From Propionibacteriaceae bacterium (GTDB taxonomy: Bacteria > Actinomycetota > Actinomycetes > Propionibacteriales > Propionibacteriaceae), in assembly GCA_027353565.1 (NCBI GenBank), contig DAIEHO010000144.1, positions 1 through 6,567 on the forward strand: a stretch of DNA of 6,567 bases, in the 5' to 3' direction. Shown here piece by piece: positions 1 through 6,567 of the stretch. A program made the translations under genes and the position numbers. Below the pieces are notes generated by a model that was given only the letters and a program-made list of their open reading frames with translations, searched no databases and was not told where the DNA came from. Within the stretch, counting starts at the first letter, position 1; each line of letters starts with the position of its first letter.

Positions 1-1
1 G

Positions 2-664
2 ATCCAGCATGCCAGGGGCTATCTCGAGGTCATGGGGATGATCCGCGAGGAGTTCCCGCACGTCACCGTCGAGGCGTGCAGCGGCGGGGGCGGTCGGATC
101 GACCCGGACGTGCTGGCCCTCAGTGACTGTGTGTGGCCGAGCGACGAGACCGGACCCAGGGACCGGCTCGCGATCCAGCACGGCTTCCTCTCCGCGTACG
201 GGCCCCACGTGATGAGCTCGTGGGTGACCGACGAGCCCGACTTGCTCGACACGGAGCCGGCCAGCCTCACGTTCCGCTTCCTGGTCGCCATGTCGGGTCT
301 CCTCGGTGTCGGGGGCGATCTCGCCGCGTGGACCCCTGCGGCGCTTGCCCTCGGGTCCGACATGGTGGGCCGCTACCGCGCGGTCCGCACCACGATCCAC
401 ACGGGTCGGGTGGAGACCCACGGCACGCCGTCCGACCCGGTCTACGCCGTGGAGTACGGCACGCCGACCCGAACGGTCATGCTGGTGTTCGCACGGGCGG
501 GGCGGCCCGACCACGTCGTGCTGCGTCCCCGAACGCTCCGTGCCGGCGCCCGCTACCGCGTGAACGGCCGAGTCGCCACAGCCGAGGAGCTGGCGGTGGG
601 CGTACCGGTCGACTTCCGCATGTCCCACGACGCCGACATGGTCGTCCTGGACCTCGTCGAGTGA
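2..664 (+). CDS. Alpha-galactosidase, GH36 family (C-terminal part; 5' end outside window)
   Basis: This is the C-terminal 220 residues of a GH36 enzyme, a family whose members are usually about 700 residues and hydrolyse terminal alpha-1,6-galactosides such as melibiose and raffinose. The reading frame is open from the window edge, so the true start is missing. Visible family motifs are EACSGGGGRID (about 68-100 nt) and WPSDET, whose Asp at 143-145 matches the GH36 acid/base position. RLAIQHGF, HVMSSWVTD and the barrel-closing FRFLVAMSGLLGVGGDL follow. The catalytic nucleophile (KWDxN-type motif) would lie upstream and cannot be checked. The last 80 or so residues form the small beta domain typical of GH36 C-termini, ending in TGA at 662-664. 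No frameshift is seen. It is convergent with the AraC-family gene. Activity as an alpha-galactosidase is the best call; alpha-N-acetylgalactosaminidase or transglycosylase activity, also known in GH36, cannot be excluded from this part. Confidence 0.92.
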   Translation: MQHARGYLEVMGMIREEFPHVTVEACSGGGGRIDPDVLALSDCVWPSDETGPRDRLAIQHGFLSAYGPHVMSSWVTDEPDLLDTEPASLTFRFLVAMSGLLGVGGDLAAWTPAALALGSDMVGRYRAVRTTIHTGRVETHGTPSDPVYAVEYGTPTRTVMLVFARAGRPDHVVLRPRTLRAGARYRVNGRVATAEELAVGVPVDFRMSHDADMVVLDLVE

Positions 665-753
665 CCCTCACCCCTCGGCGCACTGTCCGCTCACCCACAC
701 CACCACGAAGCGGCGGTCGTGAGGGGGCATCACGCACCGTCTCGCGCGTCAAG

Positions 754-766
754 CCCGGTGACCGGG
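754..766 (-). terminator. Small hairpin after the AraC-family stop codon; possible weak terminator
   Basis: CCCGGTGACCGGG can form a GC-rich stem of 5 bp with a 3-nt loop, starting five bases beyond the regulator's stop codon (771-773 on the minus strand). No U-tract follows on either strand, so intrinsic termination is uncertain, although actinobacterial terminators often lack one. The rest of the 106-base convergent spacer shows nothing that I can name. Confidence 0.2.
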
Positions 767-770
767 ACGC

Positions 771-1658
771 TCAGTCGATCGGAAAGGCCTCCTCCTGCGC
801 GCGCTGGCGGTACGACCGGGGGCTGAGGCCGGTGACAGCCCGGAACTGGCGCGAGAAGTAGAACGGGTCGGTGTAGCCCACGTCGCCGGCGACCTCGGCG
901 ACGCTGAGCTCGCTGGTGATCAGGAGCTGTCTGGCGCGTGCCATGCGCAGACGCTTGACGTACTCCACGACCGAGAAGCCCGTGACGGCCCGGAACCGGG
1001 CCGAGAAGTGCGACGGGCTGAACCCAGCCATGGCTGCGAGCTCCGGGACGCTCACGGGTGCCGCAAGGTGCAGCCGCAGGTGGCTTTGCACCAGGACGAT
1101 CGGCGAGCCCCCGCCGCCTTGCTGGCGCTGTCCGGCCAGGAGCGCGAGCAGGTGCCAGGCGGCGCCGGCAGCGGCCGTGAGGCTCGCGGCCGTCTCGTCC
1201 GCCTCGAGCGCGTTGCAGACGGTCTCCACCAGATCGGTCACCGCCACGAGGTCGGAGAGCACCATCGTGGGAGCGGCAGGGGTGGTTCCGGTCGCGGCGA
1301 GCAGGTCGGGGACGTCGTCACCGGTGACGTGAAGCCACCAGATCGACCATGGGCGTCGGGTGTCGGCGTAGTAGCGATGGGCCATTCGGGCGGGGATCAC
1401 CAGGGCCTCTCCCGCTCGGATGTCATGAGGCCTCCCGTCCAGGTCACACCAGCCGGCCCCCTCCGTGCAGACGATGATGATGGTCTGTGCGGACCCGGTC
1501 CGTCGCACGCGGCCGTGCCGGGACGCGTGCGGGAAGTACCCCGCATCGGTCACCAGCAGGCGTGATGTGGGCGGTCTGTGCAGGGCCTCCCGCACGAGCG
1601 GGCTCGGCAGGACGTGAAGCCGTTGTCCGGGGAAGCCATCGCGGAGAAACGTGGTCAT
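771..1658 (-). CDS. AraC-family transcriptional regulator, probable sugar sensor
   Basis: This is a 295-residue regulator, a typical length for sugar-responsive AraC/XylS proteins. The N-terminal half (about residues 15-115) has the cupin-like sensor pattern, with IRAGEALVIPARMAHRYYAD and then WSIWWLHVTG. This domain binds the effector in the AraC family. The C-terminal 100 residues carry two helix-turn-helix units: the first around VPELAAMAGFSPSHFSARFR (204-223), the second around VAEVAGDVGYTDPFYFSRQF (253-272), followed by the family signature end TGLSPRSYR. No signal peptide or membrane segment is present, so it acts on DNA in the cytoplasm. The ATG at 1658 is the only good start; no Shine-Dalgarno sequence precedes it, so translation may be leaderless. 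It is divergent from the DUF5107-TPR gene across a spacer of about 85 bases and convergent with the GH36 gene. It most likely controls the divergent operon, possibly itself and the GH36 gene. The effector sugar cannot be read from the sequence. Confidence 0.93.
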   Translation of the reverse strand: MTTFLRDGFPGQRLHVLPSPLVREALHRPPTSRLLVTDAGYFPHASRHGRVRRTGSAQTIIIVCTEGAGWCDLDGRPHDIRAGEALVIPARMAHRYYADTRRPWSIWWLHVTGDDVPDLLAATGTTPAAPTMVLSDLVAVTDLVETVCNALEADETAASLTAAAGAAWHLLALLAGQRQQGGGGSPIVLVQSHLRLHLAAPVSVPELAAMAGFSPSHFSARFRAVTGFSVVEYVKRLRMARARQLLITSELSVAEVAGDVGYTDPFYFSRQFRAVTGLSPRSYRQRAQEEAFPID

Positions 1659-1743
1659 GTGACCATAACATCAGAGAATCATCCAGGTCGAGCGTTGTTT
1701 CGTACATTCCTCCCGGGTGTGGGGCTTCCCTAGCATCAACCCC
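1659..1743. promoter_or_regulatory. Divergent promoter/operator region between the AraC-family and DUF5107-TPR genes
   Basis: This is the only stretch in the window that is clearly richer in A and T than its surroundings, as expected for promoters in GC-rich DNA. It must hold the start signals for both divergent genes. Two CATC-containing half-sites (1669-1672 and 1680-1683) lie 11 bp apart, one helical turn, in the same orientation; each is followed by a partly matching purine stretch (AGAG and CAGG). Same-face direct repeats are how AraC-family proteins commonly bind, so these are candidate operator halves, but the match is short and could be chance. For the minus-strand gene, the -10 could be TGTTAT (complement of 1665-1670), six bases before the ATG; this is weak. 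Confidence 0.55.
1731..1736 (+). promoter_or_regulatory. Candidate -10 box (TAGCAT) for the DUF5107-TPR operon, suggesting a leaderless transcript
   Basis: TAGCAT fits the actinobacterial TANNNT -10 pattern and ends seven bases before an in-frame GTG at 1744. That spacing would put the transcription start on or next to the GTG, the classic arrangement of a leaderless mRNA. The -35 region is poor (TTCCTC at 1707-1712 with an 18-base spacer), which would be compatible with dependence on an activator such as the neighbouring AraC-family protein. Confidence 0.45.
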
Positions 1744-4700
1744 GTGATCAACGTTGAGGCAATGCTGCCGGCCCGTCCGGAGCGCCTTTCCCAGGCGGCT
1801 GTGGCCGTCTGGTCGGCACCGGTCACGCTTCCCACGTACATGCCCGAGAGCCCCGACCGGTATCCCGCCTACCTCGACCAGCGCGTCTACCAGGGCTCGA
1901 GCGGCAAGGTCTTCCCACTGCCGTTCATCGACCGCATCAGCGAGCAGCGGGTCGACCGCGAATGGGTCGGACTCCACCTGGAGAACGAGTTCCTGCGGAT
2001 CCTCGTGCTGCCCGAGATCGGTGGCCGGATCCAGTTCGCGGTCGACAAGCGGACCGGCTACCCGATGTTCTTCGCCAACCCCGAGATCAAGCCGGCGCTC
2101 GTGGGGCTCGCGGGGCCGTGGCTGGCGGGCGGTGTGGAGTTCAACTGGCCGCAGCACCATCGGCCCGGCACGTTCCTGCCGATGTCGTGGCATGTCGACC
2201 AGGAGCACGGGACGGTCTGGTGCTCCGACCACGACCCGTTCGCCCGGATGAAGGGTCTGCACGGGGTGCGACTGCGTCCCGGCTCCACGGTGATCGACCT
2301 GCGCGTGCGCCTGTACAACCGCAGCGACGAGCCGCAGACGTTCCTGTGGTGGGCCAACGTCGCCGCGGAGGTCCACTCCGACTACCAGTCCTTCTTCCCC
2401 GACGACGTGACGATGGTGGCCGACCACGCGAAGCGAGCGGTCAGTACGTTCCCCGCAGCCACCGGTACGTACTACGGCATCGACTACCCGTCGCGCCGCG
2501 CGCTCGACACGCGTCCGGACAGCCCTCGGCGCGTCCCGGGCGACCGGCTCGACTGGTCACGCAACATCCCCGTCCCCACGTCGTACATGGCACTGGGCTC
2601 TCGCGGCGACTTCTTCGGCGGGTACGACCACCGCGCCGACGCGGGTTTCGTCCACTGGGCCGACCACACGTACGCCGTCGGCAAGAAGCAGTGGACGTGG
2701 GGGGACGAGCCGTTCGGCCGGATGTGGAACAGCAACCTCGCCGACTCCGACGCCGCGTACATCGAGCTCATGGCCGGCGTGTTCACCGACAACCAGCCCG
2801 ACTTCTCGCACCTCGCACCCGGGGAGACGAAGGCCTTCGAGCAGCACTGGTACCCACTGGCCGGTACGGGTCCGGCCTGCGCCGCCACCCTCTCGGTCGC
2901 GATGGGGGTCGAGGTGGGCGACGTCACAACGCTCCGGTTCGACGCCACGGAGATCCTGGGCCCGGTCGAGGTCCTCGTCCGGGGCGTGTCCGGCGAGGAC
3001 CTCCACCGCTCGCTGCTGGAGCTGTCGCCGACCCAGCGCGCGGAGGTGGTGCTCGCCACGACCGGTCCGGTCCACGTGACCCTCCGCCGGGCCGCCGAGG
3101 AGCTCCTGTCCTGGTCGACGCCGTCGAGGTCGGCGGTCACGGACGTGGAGCCCGCCCGCGAGCCCGAGGCCCCCGAGGCGGTCTCGTCGGTGGAGGAGCT
3201 GTACCTCGTGGGACGCCACCTGGAGCAGTACCGTCACGCCACGCGGTCGCCCGAGCCGTACTGGTCGGAGGCGATCCGCCGAGACCCCGGGCATGCTGCG
3301 AGCCACACCGCCCTCGCCGCCCGTCGGTACAGGCAGGGGCTGTACGCCGACGCCGAGGCCCACTGCCGCGCGGCCATCGCCCGCCTCACGATGCTCAACG
3401 CGAACCCGGAGTCGGGGGACGCGCACTACCTGCTGGGGCTCGTCCTCGTCAGACAGGGCCGCGACGACGAGGCGTACGAGGCGTTCGGGAAGGCGACCTG
3501 GCTCGAGGAGTGGACGGCGGCCGGATCGCTCCAGCTGGCGGTCATCGACGCCCGGCACCACCGCGACGAGCAGGCGCTGGTACGGGTGCGGGCGGCGCTC
3601 GACCTGCGCCCGGACCACCTTCAGGCCCGTGACCTGGCTGTGGTGCTCCTGCGCCGTCTCGGGCGGTCCGGGGAGGCTGAGCTCGTGCTCGCTGAGACCC
3701 TGGCGCTCGACCCTCTGGACTCGTGGGCGCGCTGCCTGGCGGGAACGATGACGCACGGACTCGAGGAGGCGCAGACCCTCCTCGACGTCGCCCTCGAGAC
3801 CGAGCGCATCGGTGACTGGGCCACGGCAGTCGACCTGTACGAGCGATGCGTCGCGACGGACGCCCAGCGACCCCTGGGACAGACCGCGTGCGGTGTGCTG
3901 GCCGCCTACCACCTCGCACGGGTGCGCGACCTGATGGGGGGCCCGAGCGAGGCGGCCGACGTACGACGCCGTGCCCGGGCGGCCGACCGTACCTGGAACT
4001 TCGCCTCGCGGCTCGACGACGTCACGGCACTGGATGCGGCCATCCTGGCCGACCCGCTGGACCCCACTGCCCTCGCGCTGAAGGGGCACTGGCTCTACGC
4101 CCTGGACCGCAAGGAGGAGGCCATGGCGTGCTGGCGCGACTCCTCCGTGCTCGACGCCGGAGACCCGGTCGTGTGGCGCAACCTCGGGGTCGGCTCGTAC
4201 AACGTCCTGCACGACGCGCACCAGGCGGTCGACATGTACGCGAAGGCTCTCGAGGCGGCACCCCGCGACCCACGCCTCGCCTACGAGCGTGACCAGCTCC
4301 TGCAGCGCAGCGGCGCACCCGTCTCCGAGCGGCTGGCGCTGATGGAGGCCGGCGCGGACCCGACGGTTCGTGACGACCTGGCCGTGTCGTACGCACAGCT
4401 GCTCGTGAGCGCTGACCGTCCTGCGGAAGCCCTGCAGGTCCTGTCGGCACGCCGTTTCCAGCCCTGGGAGGGCGGCGAGGGGCAGGTGCTCGGAGTCTGG
4501 GAACGTGTCCAGCTCGCGCTCGCCCGTGACTCGCAGGACGGGCCGACCGCCGTCGCGGCGATCCTCGCCGCGATCGACAGTCCCGACTCGCTGGGGGAGC
4601 GTCGTCACCCGCTCGAGAACCCGGCCCCGCTCTACCTGGCCCTCGGGGACGCCTGTGCCCGTACCGGTGATGAGGACTCGGCGACCCAGGCCTGGCGCGC

Positions 4701-5091
4701 GGCGGCTGCGGCCGTCGGCGACTTCGCGTCGATGAGCCCGAGGTCGTACTCGGAGAACACGTACTTCTCCGTGCTCGCGGCCCGGCGCCTCGGGGACGAT
4801 GTCCTTGCGGACGCACTGGTGACCGGCCTCGGGGCGTACGTGGCGGGGCTGGCTGCGACTCCGGCCAGGATCGACTACTTCGCGACGTCGCTGCCCACCC
4901 TCCTCCTGTTCCACGACGACCCGCAGCGGCAGCGAGACCTCGAGATCGACCTCCTGCGAGCCCAGCTCGCCCTGCTCGGCGGCGACATCTCGGCGGGGGC
5001 CGACCAGCTCGACGCCGTGCTGACCGCGGACCCTTCACACACCCTCGCGCTGGACCTCAGACGCGACCTCGCGGCAAGGAGCGCCCGATGA
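1744..5091 (+). CDS. DUF5107 domain / tetratricopeptide repeat protein
   Basis: This is a large cytoplasmic protein of about 1,115 residues with no signal peptide or membrane segment. Residues about 75-375 form a DUF5107-type domain: HLENEFLRILVLPEIGGRI (78-96), KPALVGLAGPWLAGG (116-130), then EFNWPQHHRP (132-141), and WWANVAAEVH (202-211). This beta-rich pattern resembles the galactose-mutarotase-like fold of several carbohydrate-active enzymes; the Glu and His pair in EFNWPQHH are candidate active-site residues by inference only. A small beta domain (about 381-456) and an acidic Pro/Glu linker follow. From about 482 to 895 there are TPR helices, clearest at 558-590 and 807-842 (YxxxLxxxP spacing, NLG, AVDMYAKALEAAP), with more helical repeats to the end. 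The start is uncertain: GTG 1744 is preferred because of the -10 box seven bases upstream; GTG 1717 and ATG 1762 are alternatives, none with a well-spaced Shine-Dalgarno sequence. It overlaps the next gene by ATGA. The biochemical role is unknown; substrate binding or processing of imported sugars is inferred. Confidence 0.9.
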   Translation: MINVEAMLPARPERLSQAAVAVWSAPVTLPTYMPESPDRYPAYLDQRVYQGSSGKVFPLPFIDRISEQRVDREWVGLHLENEFLRILVLPEIGGRIQFAVDKRTGYPMFFANPEIKPALVGLAGPWLAGGVEFNWPQHHRPGTFLPMSWHVDQEHGTVWCSDHDPFARMKGLHGVRLRPGSTVIDLRVRLYNRSDEPQTFLWWANVAAEVHSDYQSFFPDDVTMVADHAKRAVSTFPAATGTYYGIDYPSRRALDTRPDSPRRVPGDRLDWSRNIPVPTSYMALGSRGDFFGGYDHRADAGFVHWADHTYAVGKKQWTWGDEPFGRMWNSNLADSDAAYIELMAGVFTDNQPDFSHLAPGETKAFEQHWYPLAGTGPACAATLSVAMGVEVGDVTTLRFDATEILGPVEVLVRGVSGEDLHRSLLELSPTQRAEVVLATTGPVHVTLRRAAEELLSWSTPSRSAVTDVEPAREPEAPEAVSSVEELYLVGRHLEQYRHATRSPEPYWSEAIRRDPGHAASHTALAARRYRQGLYADAEAHCRAAIARLTMLNANPESGDAHYLLGLVLVRQGRDDEAYEAFGKATWLEEWTAAGSLQLAVIDARHHRDEQALVRVRAALDLRPDHLQARDLAVVLLRRLGRSGEAELVLAETLALDPLDSWARCLAGTMTHGLEEAQTLLDVALETERIGDWATAVDLYERCVATDAQRPLGQTACGVLAAYHLARVRDLMGGPSEAADVRRRARAADRTWNFASRLDDVTALDAAILADPLDPTALALKGHWLYALDRKEEAMACWRDSSVLDAGDPVVWRNLGVGSYNVLHDAHQAVDMYAKALEAAPRDPRLAYERDQLLQRSGAPVSERLALMEAGADPTVRDDLAVSYAQLLVSADRPAEALQVLSARRFQPWEGGEGQVLGVWERVQLALARDSQDGPTAVAAILAAIDSPDSLGERRHPLENPAPLYLALGDACARTGDEDSATQAWRAAAAAVGDFASMSPRSYSENTYFSVLAARRLGDDVLADALVTGLGAYVAGLAATPARIDYFATSLPTLLLFHDDPQRQRDLEIDLLRAQLALLGGDISAGADQLDAVLTADPSHTLALDLRRDLAARSAR
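5076..5081 (+). promoter_or_regulatory. Ribosome binding site of the cellulase-like gene, inside the preceding gene
   Basis: AAGGAG lies six bases before ATG 5088, within the last codons of the DUF5107-TPR gene. Together with the ATGA stop-start overlap it fixes the downstream start and indicates translational coupling. Confidence 0.85.
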
Positions 5092-6377
5092 GCTACACAC
5101 CGGTGGCGATACCCGACCACCTTCCCAGGCGACTGACGATCACGCTGTGGGACTTCTCCTGGTACGTGCGCACCGGTCCCGGGGAACCCTTCGAGGACCT
5201 GGACAAGGCGTTCGACGAGGCGGTCGAGCGTGGGTACAACACGGTCCGGATCTGCGCGATGCCGTACCTGCTGTTCGGCAGCGGCCTCGACACGACCGCG
5301 CTGCACCTCGGCCCGCTGGGCGGCGCCTACGGCCAGCGGGTGCGCTGGTACGACGTCGGCGCACCCACGGTCATCGACGCGCGAGCCCACCTGCTGGCGT
5401 TGTTCGCGGCTGCGAAGCGGCACGACTGCTACGTCATCGTGTCGAGCTGGGAGTACCAGCAGAGCTCCTCCTTCGCGGAGACCTCGGACTGGTTCGACGC
5501 CCTCATCGCGATCGACCCCGAGGACCGCGCCGAGGCACAGGCGGTCGCTCAGGCCGACCTCGTCGCGTTCCTCTCCGAGCATGACCTCGCGGACCGGATC
5601 GCGTTCGTCGAGGTGCACAACGAGGTCCAGGTGGGCCACCTCGCGGAGGGCATCACCGGGACCCTCGACGATCGTGTCGTCGGACTACGGCCTCGACTCG
5701 AGCGTGCGGTGACGGCCTTCCACGAGCGCCAGCCGACCGTACCGGTGACCGTCAACTACGCCCACGTGCCCGTCGGCGGGATGCGAGGCGTCCCCGAGAA
5801 CATCGACGTGCTCGTCACCCATCCGTACGTCTACGGCGTGCTCGACGCGTTCATCGCCGAGTACGGGCTGCGAGGAACGGTGGCCGCGTTCGACGAGAAC
5901 AAGGCCAGCGAGATCCTGCTGCCCGGTGCGCCGCCGATCGCCTCCTGGGGCCCCGGGGCCGACTTCCGCCGGCGGGCGACGATCATCTCCGCACCCGAGA
6001 TCTACGTCCACGACAACGGTGACGCCGAGGCGATCGACCGCTGGCTGTACCGCCACTTCAGCATCTGGGAGCAGGCCATGAACGAGCGGCTCACGCTGTG
6101 GCTCGACGTCGCCCGCGACTGGGCCGTCGTGCACGGCGTTCCCCTCGTCTTCGGGGAGGGCTGGATCGGGTACACGCCACGTGACGGGCGCTTCGAGGAG
6201 GGCCCTGTCGGCGCCGAGTTCTGCCGTCGTGCCATCGACGAGTCGATGCGTGTCGATGCCTGGGGAACCATCGTCTGCTCCAACGCCGCCCCTCAACACG
6301 CCATGTGGGCCGACGTCGCCCTGCAGCAGCAGTGCAATGCCGCTTTCGTCCACATGACACCCATCCACACCGCCTGA
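5088..6377 (+). CDS. Cellulase-like (sugar-binding cellulase-like) TIM-barrel protein, probable cytoplasmic glycoside hydrolase
   Basis: This 429-residue protein resembles the family annotated as cellulase-like or sugar-binding cellulase-like proteins, with a clan GH-A style TIM barrel. The N-terminal strand LTITLWDFSW (16-25) is followed by RGYNTVRICAMPYLLFG (48-64), which resembles GH5/GH42-type barrels. FVEVHNEVQ (173-181) carries the Asn178-Glu179 pair expected of the acid/base at the end of strand 4. VPLVFGEGW (351-359) carries Glu357, expected as the nucleophile on strand 7. LVTHPYVY (242-249) and AWGTIVCSNAAP (391-402) are further barrel strands. Both catalytic acids appear intact, so a retaining hydrolase is plausible; the substrate is not evident and need not be cellulose. 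No signal peptide is present, so it would act on imported oligosaccharides. The start at ATG 5088 is fixed by the Shine-Dalgarno sequence and by the ATGA overlap with the DUF5107-TPR gene. A lipoprotein gene follows after 29 bases, consistent with one operon. Confidence 0.88.
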   Translation: MSYTPVAIPDHLPRRLTITLWDFSWYVRTGPGEPFEDLDKAFDEAVERGYNTVRICAMPYLLFGSGLDTTALHLGPLGGAYGQRVRWYDVGAPTVIDARAHLLALFAAAKRHDCYVIVSSWEYQQSSSFAETSDWFDALIAIDPEDRAEAQAVAQADLVAFLSEHDLADRIAFVEVHNEVQVGHLAEGITGTLDDRVVGLRPRLERAVTAFHERQPTVPVTVNYAHVPVGGMRGVPENIDVLVTHPYVYGVLDAFIAEYGLRGTVAAFDENKASEILLPGAPPIASWGPGADFRRRATIISAPEIYVHDNGDAEAIDRWLYRHFSIWEQAMNERLTLWLDVARDWAVVHGVPLVFGEGWIGYTPRDGRFEEGPVGAEFCRRAIDESMRVDAWGTIVCSNAAPQHAMWADVALQQQCNAAFVHMTPIHTA

Positions 6378-6392
6378 GTCAGCACACCGTTC

Positions 6393-6399
6393 AAAGGAG
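6393..6399 (+). promoter_or_regulatory. Strong ribosome binding site of the lipoprotein gene
   Basis: AAAGGAG lies seven bases before ATG 6407 and decides this start, whose gene is cut by the window edge. It is the strongest Shine-Dalgarno sequence in the window, consistent with the high amounts at which solute-binding proteins are normally made relative to the enzymes in the same operon. The 29-base gap shows no terminator or separate promoter. Confidence 0.85.
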
Positions 6400-6406
6400 A
6401 ACACCC

Positions 6407-6567
6407 ATGCCCATCCCGACCCCTACCCGCGTCAACCTCACCCGGCGCGGCCTGTTCGCCGCCGGTGCCGTCGTCGGTGGCTCCGCGCTCCTCAGCGGCT
6501 GCCTCGGCACCGGTAACACCCCGGCGAGCGGCGGATCGAACGCGAACGCGAACATCTCGTTGACGTT
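6407..6567 (+). CDS. Lipoprotein with twin-arginine-type signal, probable sugar ABC transporter solute-binding protein (5' end only)
   Basis: Only the first 53 codons are in the window. The N-terminus has a polar n-region, then LTRRGLF (11-17) resembling the twin-arginine (S/T)RRxFL motif. A hydrophobic stretch, FAAGAVVGGSALL (17-29), and a lipobox LSGC follow, with the lipidated Cys at residue 32. Mature protein would begin there and continue with a flexible Gly/Ser/Asn/Ala linker before the first likely beta strand (ISLT). Export through Tat, or less probably Sec, followed by lipid anchoring on the outer face of the membrane is predicted. The signal type, the strong ribosome binding site, and the position directly after carbohydrate enzymes are typical of actinobacterial CUT1-type sugar-binding proteins, which are followed by two permease genes. 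No folded domain is visible, so the transporter assignment rests on context; another exported lipoprotein is possible. Confidence 0.75.
   Translation, partial: MPIPTPTRVNLTRRGLFAAGAVVGGSALLSGCLGTGNTPASGGSNANANISLT

Noticed and set aside
665..725. Inverted repeat CCCTCAC (665-671) with GTGAGGG (719-725) just after the GH36 stop codon, considered as its terminator
   Set aside because: The stem is only seven base pairs with a 47-base loop and no U-tract, too weak to call in GC-rich DNA.
1444..2427. A 327-codon minus-strand frame spanning the divergent promoter region
   Set aside because: It overlaps both the AraC-family gene and the DUF5107-TPR gene in other frames, and its translation shows no recognisable domain.
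2557..4914. A 785-codon open frame on the minus strand opposite the DUF5107-TPR gene
   Set aside because: It is Arg/Val/Gly-rich, has no family motif or ribosome binding site, and is the usual antisense shadow of a GC-rich gene. The plus-strand frame has clear domain motifs.
5147..5712. Alternative plus-strand frames inside the cellulase-like gene
   Set aside because: Arg/Pro/Ala-rich shadow translations without motifs; the main frame has intact catalytic motifs through the whole stretch.
1..6567. Searched by eye for CRISPR arrays, tRNA or rRNA genes, insertion-sequence ends and defence or toxin-antitoxin genes
   Set aside because: No spaced repeats, tRNA-like folds, transposase motifs or terminal inverted repeats were seen; the window is almost fully coding with carbohydrate-related genes.

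Overview
The window looks like chromosomal DNA from a high-GC actinobacterium. G/C is heavily favoured at third codon positions, long antisense shadow ORFs are present, the AraC-family gene and the long TPR gene lack Shine-Dalgarno sequences and may be leaderless, and the last gene encodes a twin-arginine-type lipoprotein signal. The species cannot be named from the sequence alone.

Layout. (1) Positions 2-664, plus strand: the C-terminal third of a GH36 alpha-galactosidase whose 5' part lies outside the window. (2) Positions 665-770: a short convergent spacer with a small hairpin next to the regulator's stop codon. (3) Positions 771-1658, minus strand: a complete AraC-family regulator with an N-terminal cupin-like sensor half and a C-terminal double helix-turn-helix. 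(4) Positions 1659-1743: a compact, comparatively AT-rich divergent control region. (5) From about 1744 to 5091, plus strand: a protein of about 1,115 residues joining a DUF5107-type beta domain to a long TPR superhelix. (6) Positions 5088-6377: a cellulase-like (clan GH-A type) TIM-barrel protein that overlaps the TPR gene by ATGA. (7) From 6407 to the right edge: the start of a lipoprotein, most likely the solute-binding component of a sugar ABC importer.

Together this reads as a carbohydrate-utilisation locus. The lipoprotein would capture an oligosaccharide outside the cell. The cellulase-like protein and the DUF5107-TPR protein have no export signals and would act on it in the cytoplasm. 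The GH36 enzyme would remove alpha-galactosyl residues, and the AraC protein would be the local sugar-responsive switch. The substrate is unknown. The most interesting part is the translationally coupled DUF5107-TPR / cellulase-like pair: to my knowledge neither family has a settled biochemical function, and their tight linkage in a sugar-import operon suggests they form one pathway step or complex.
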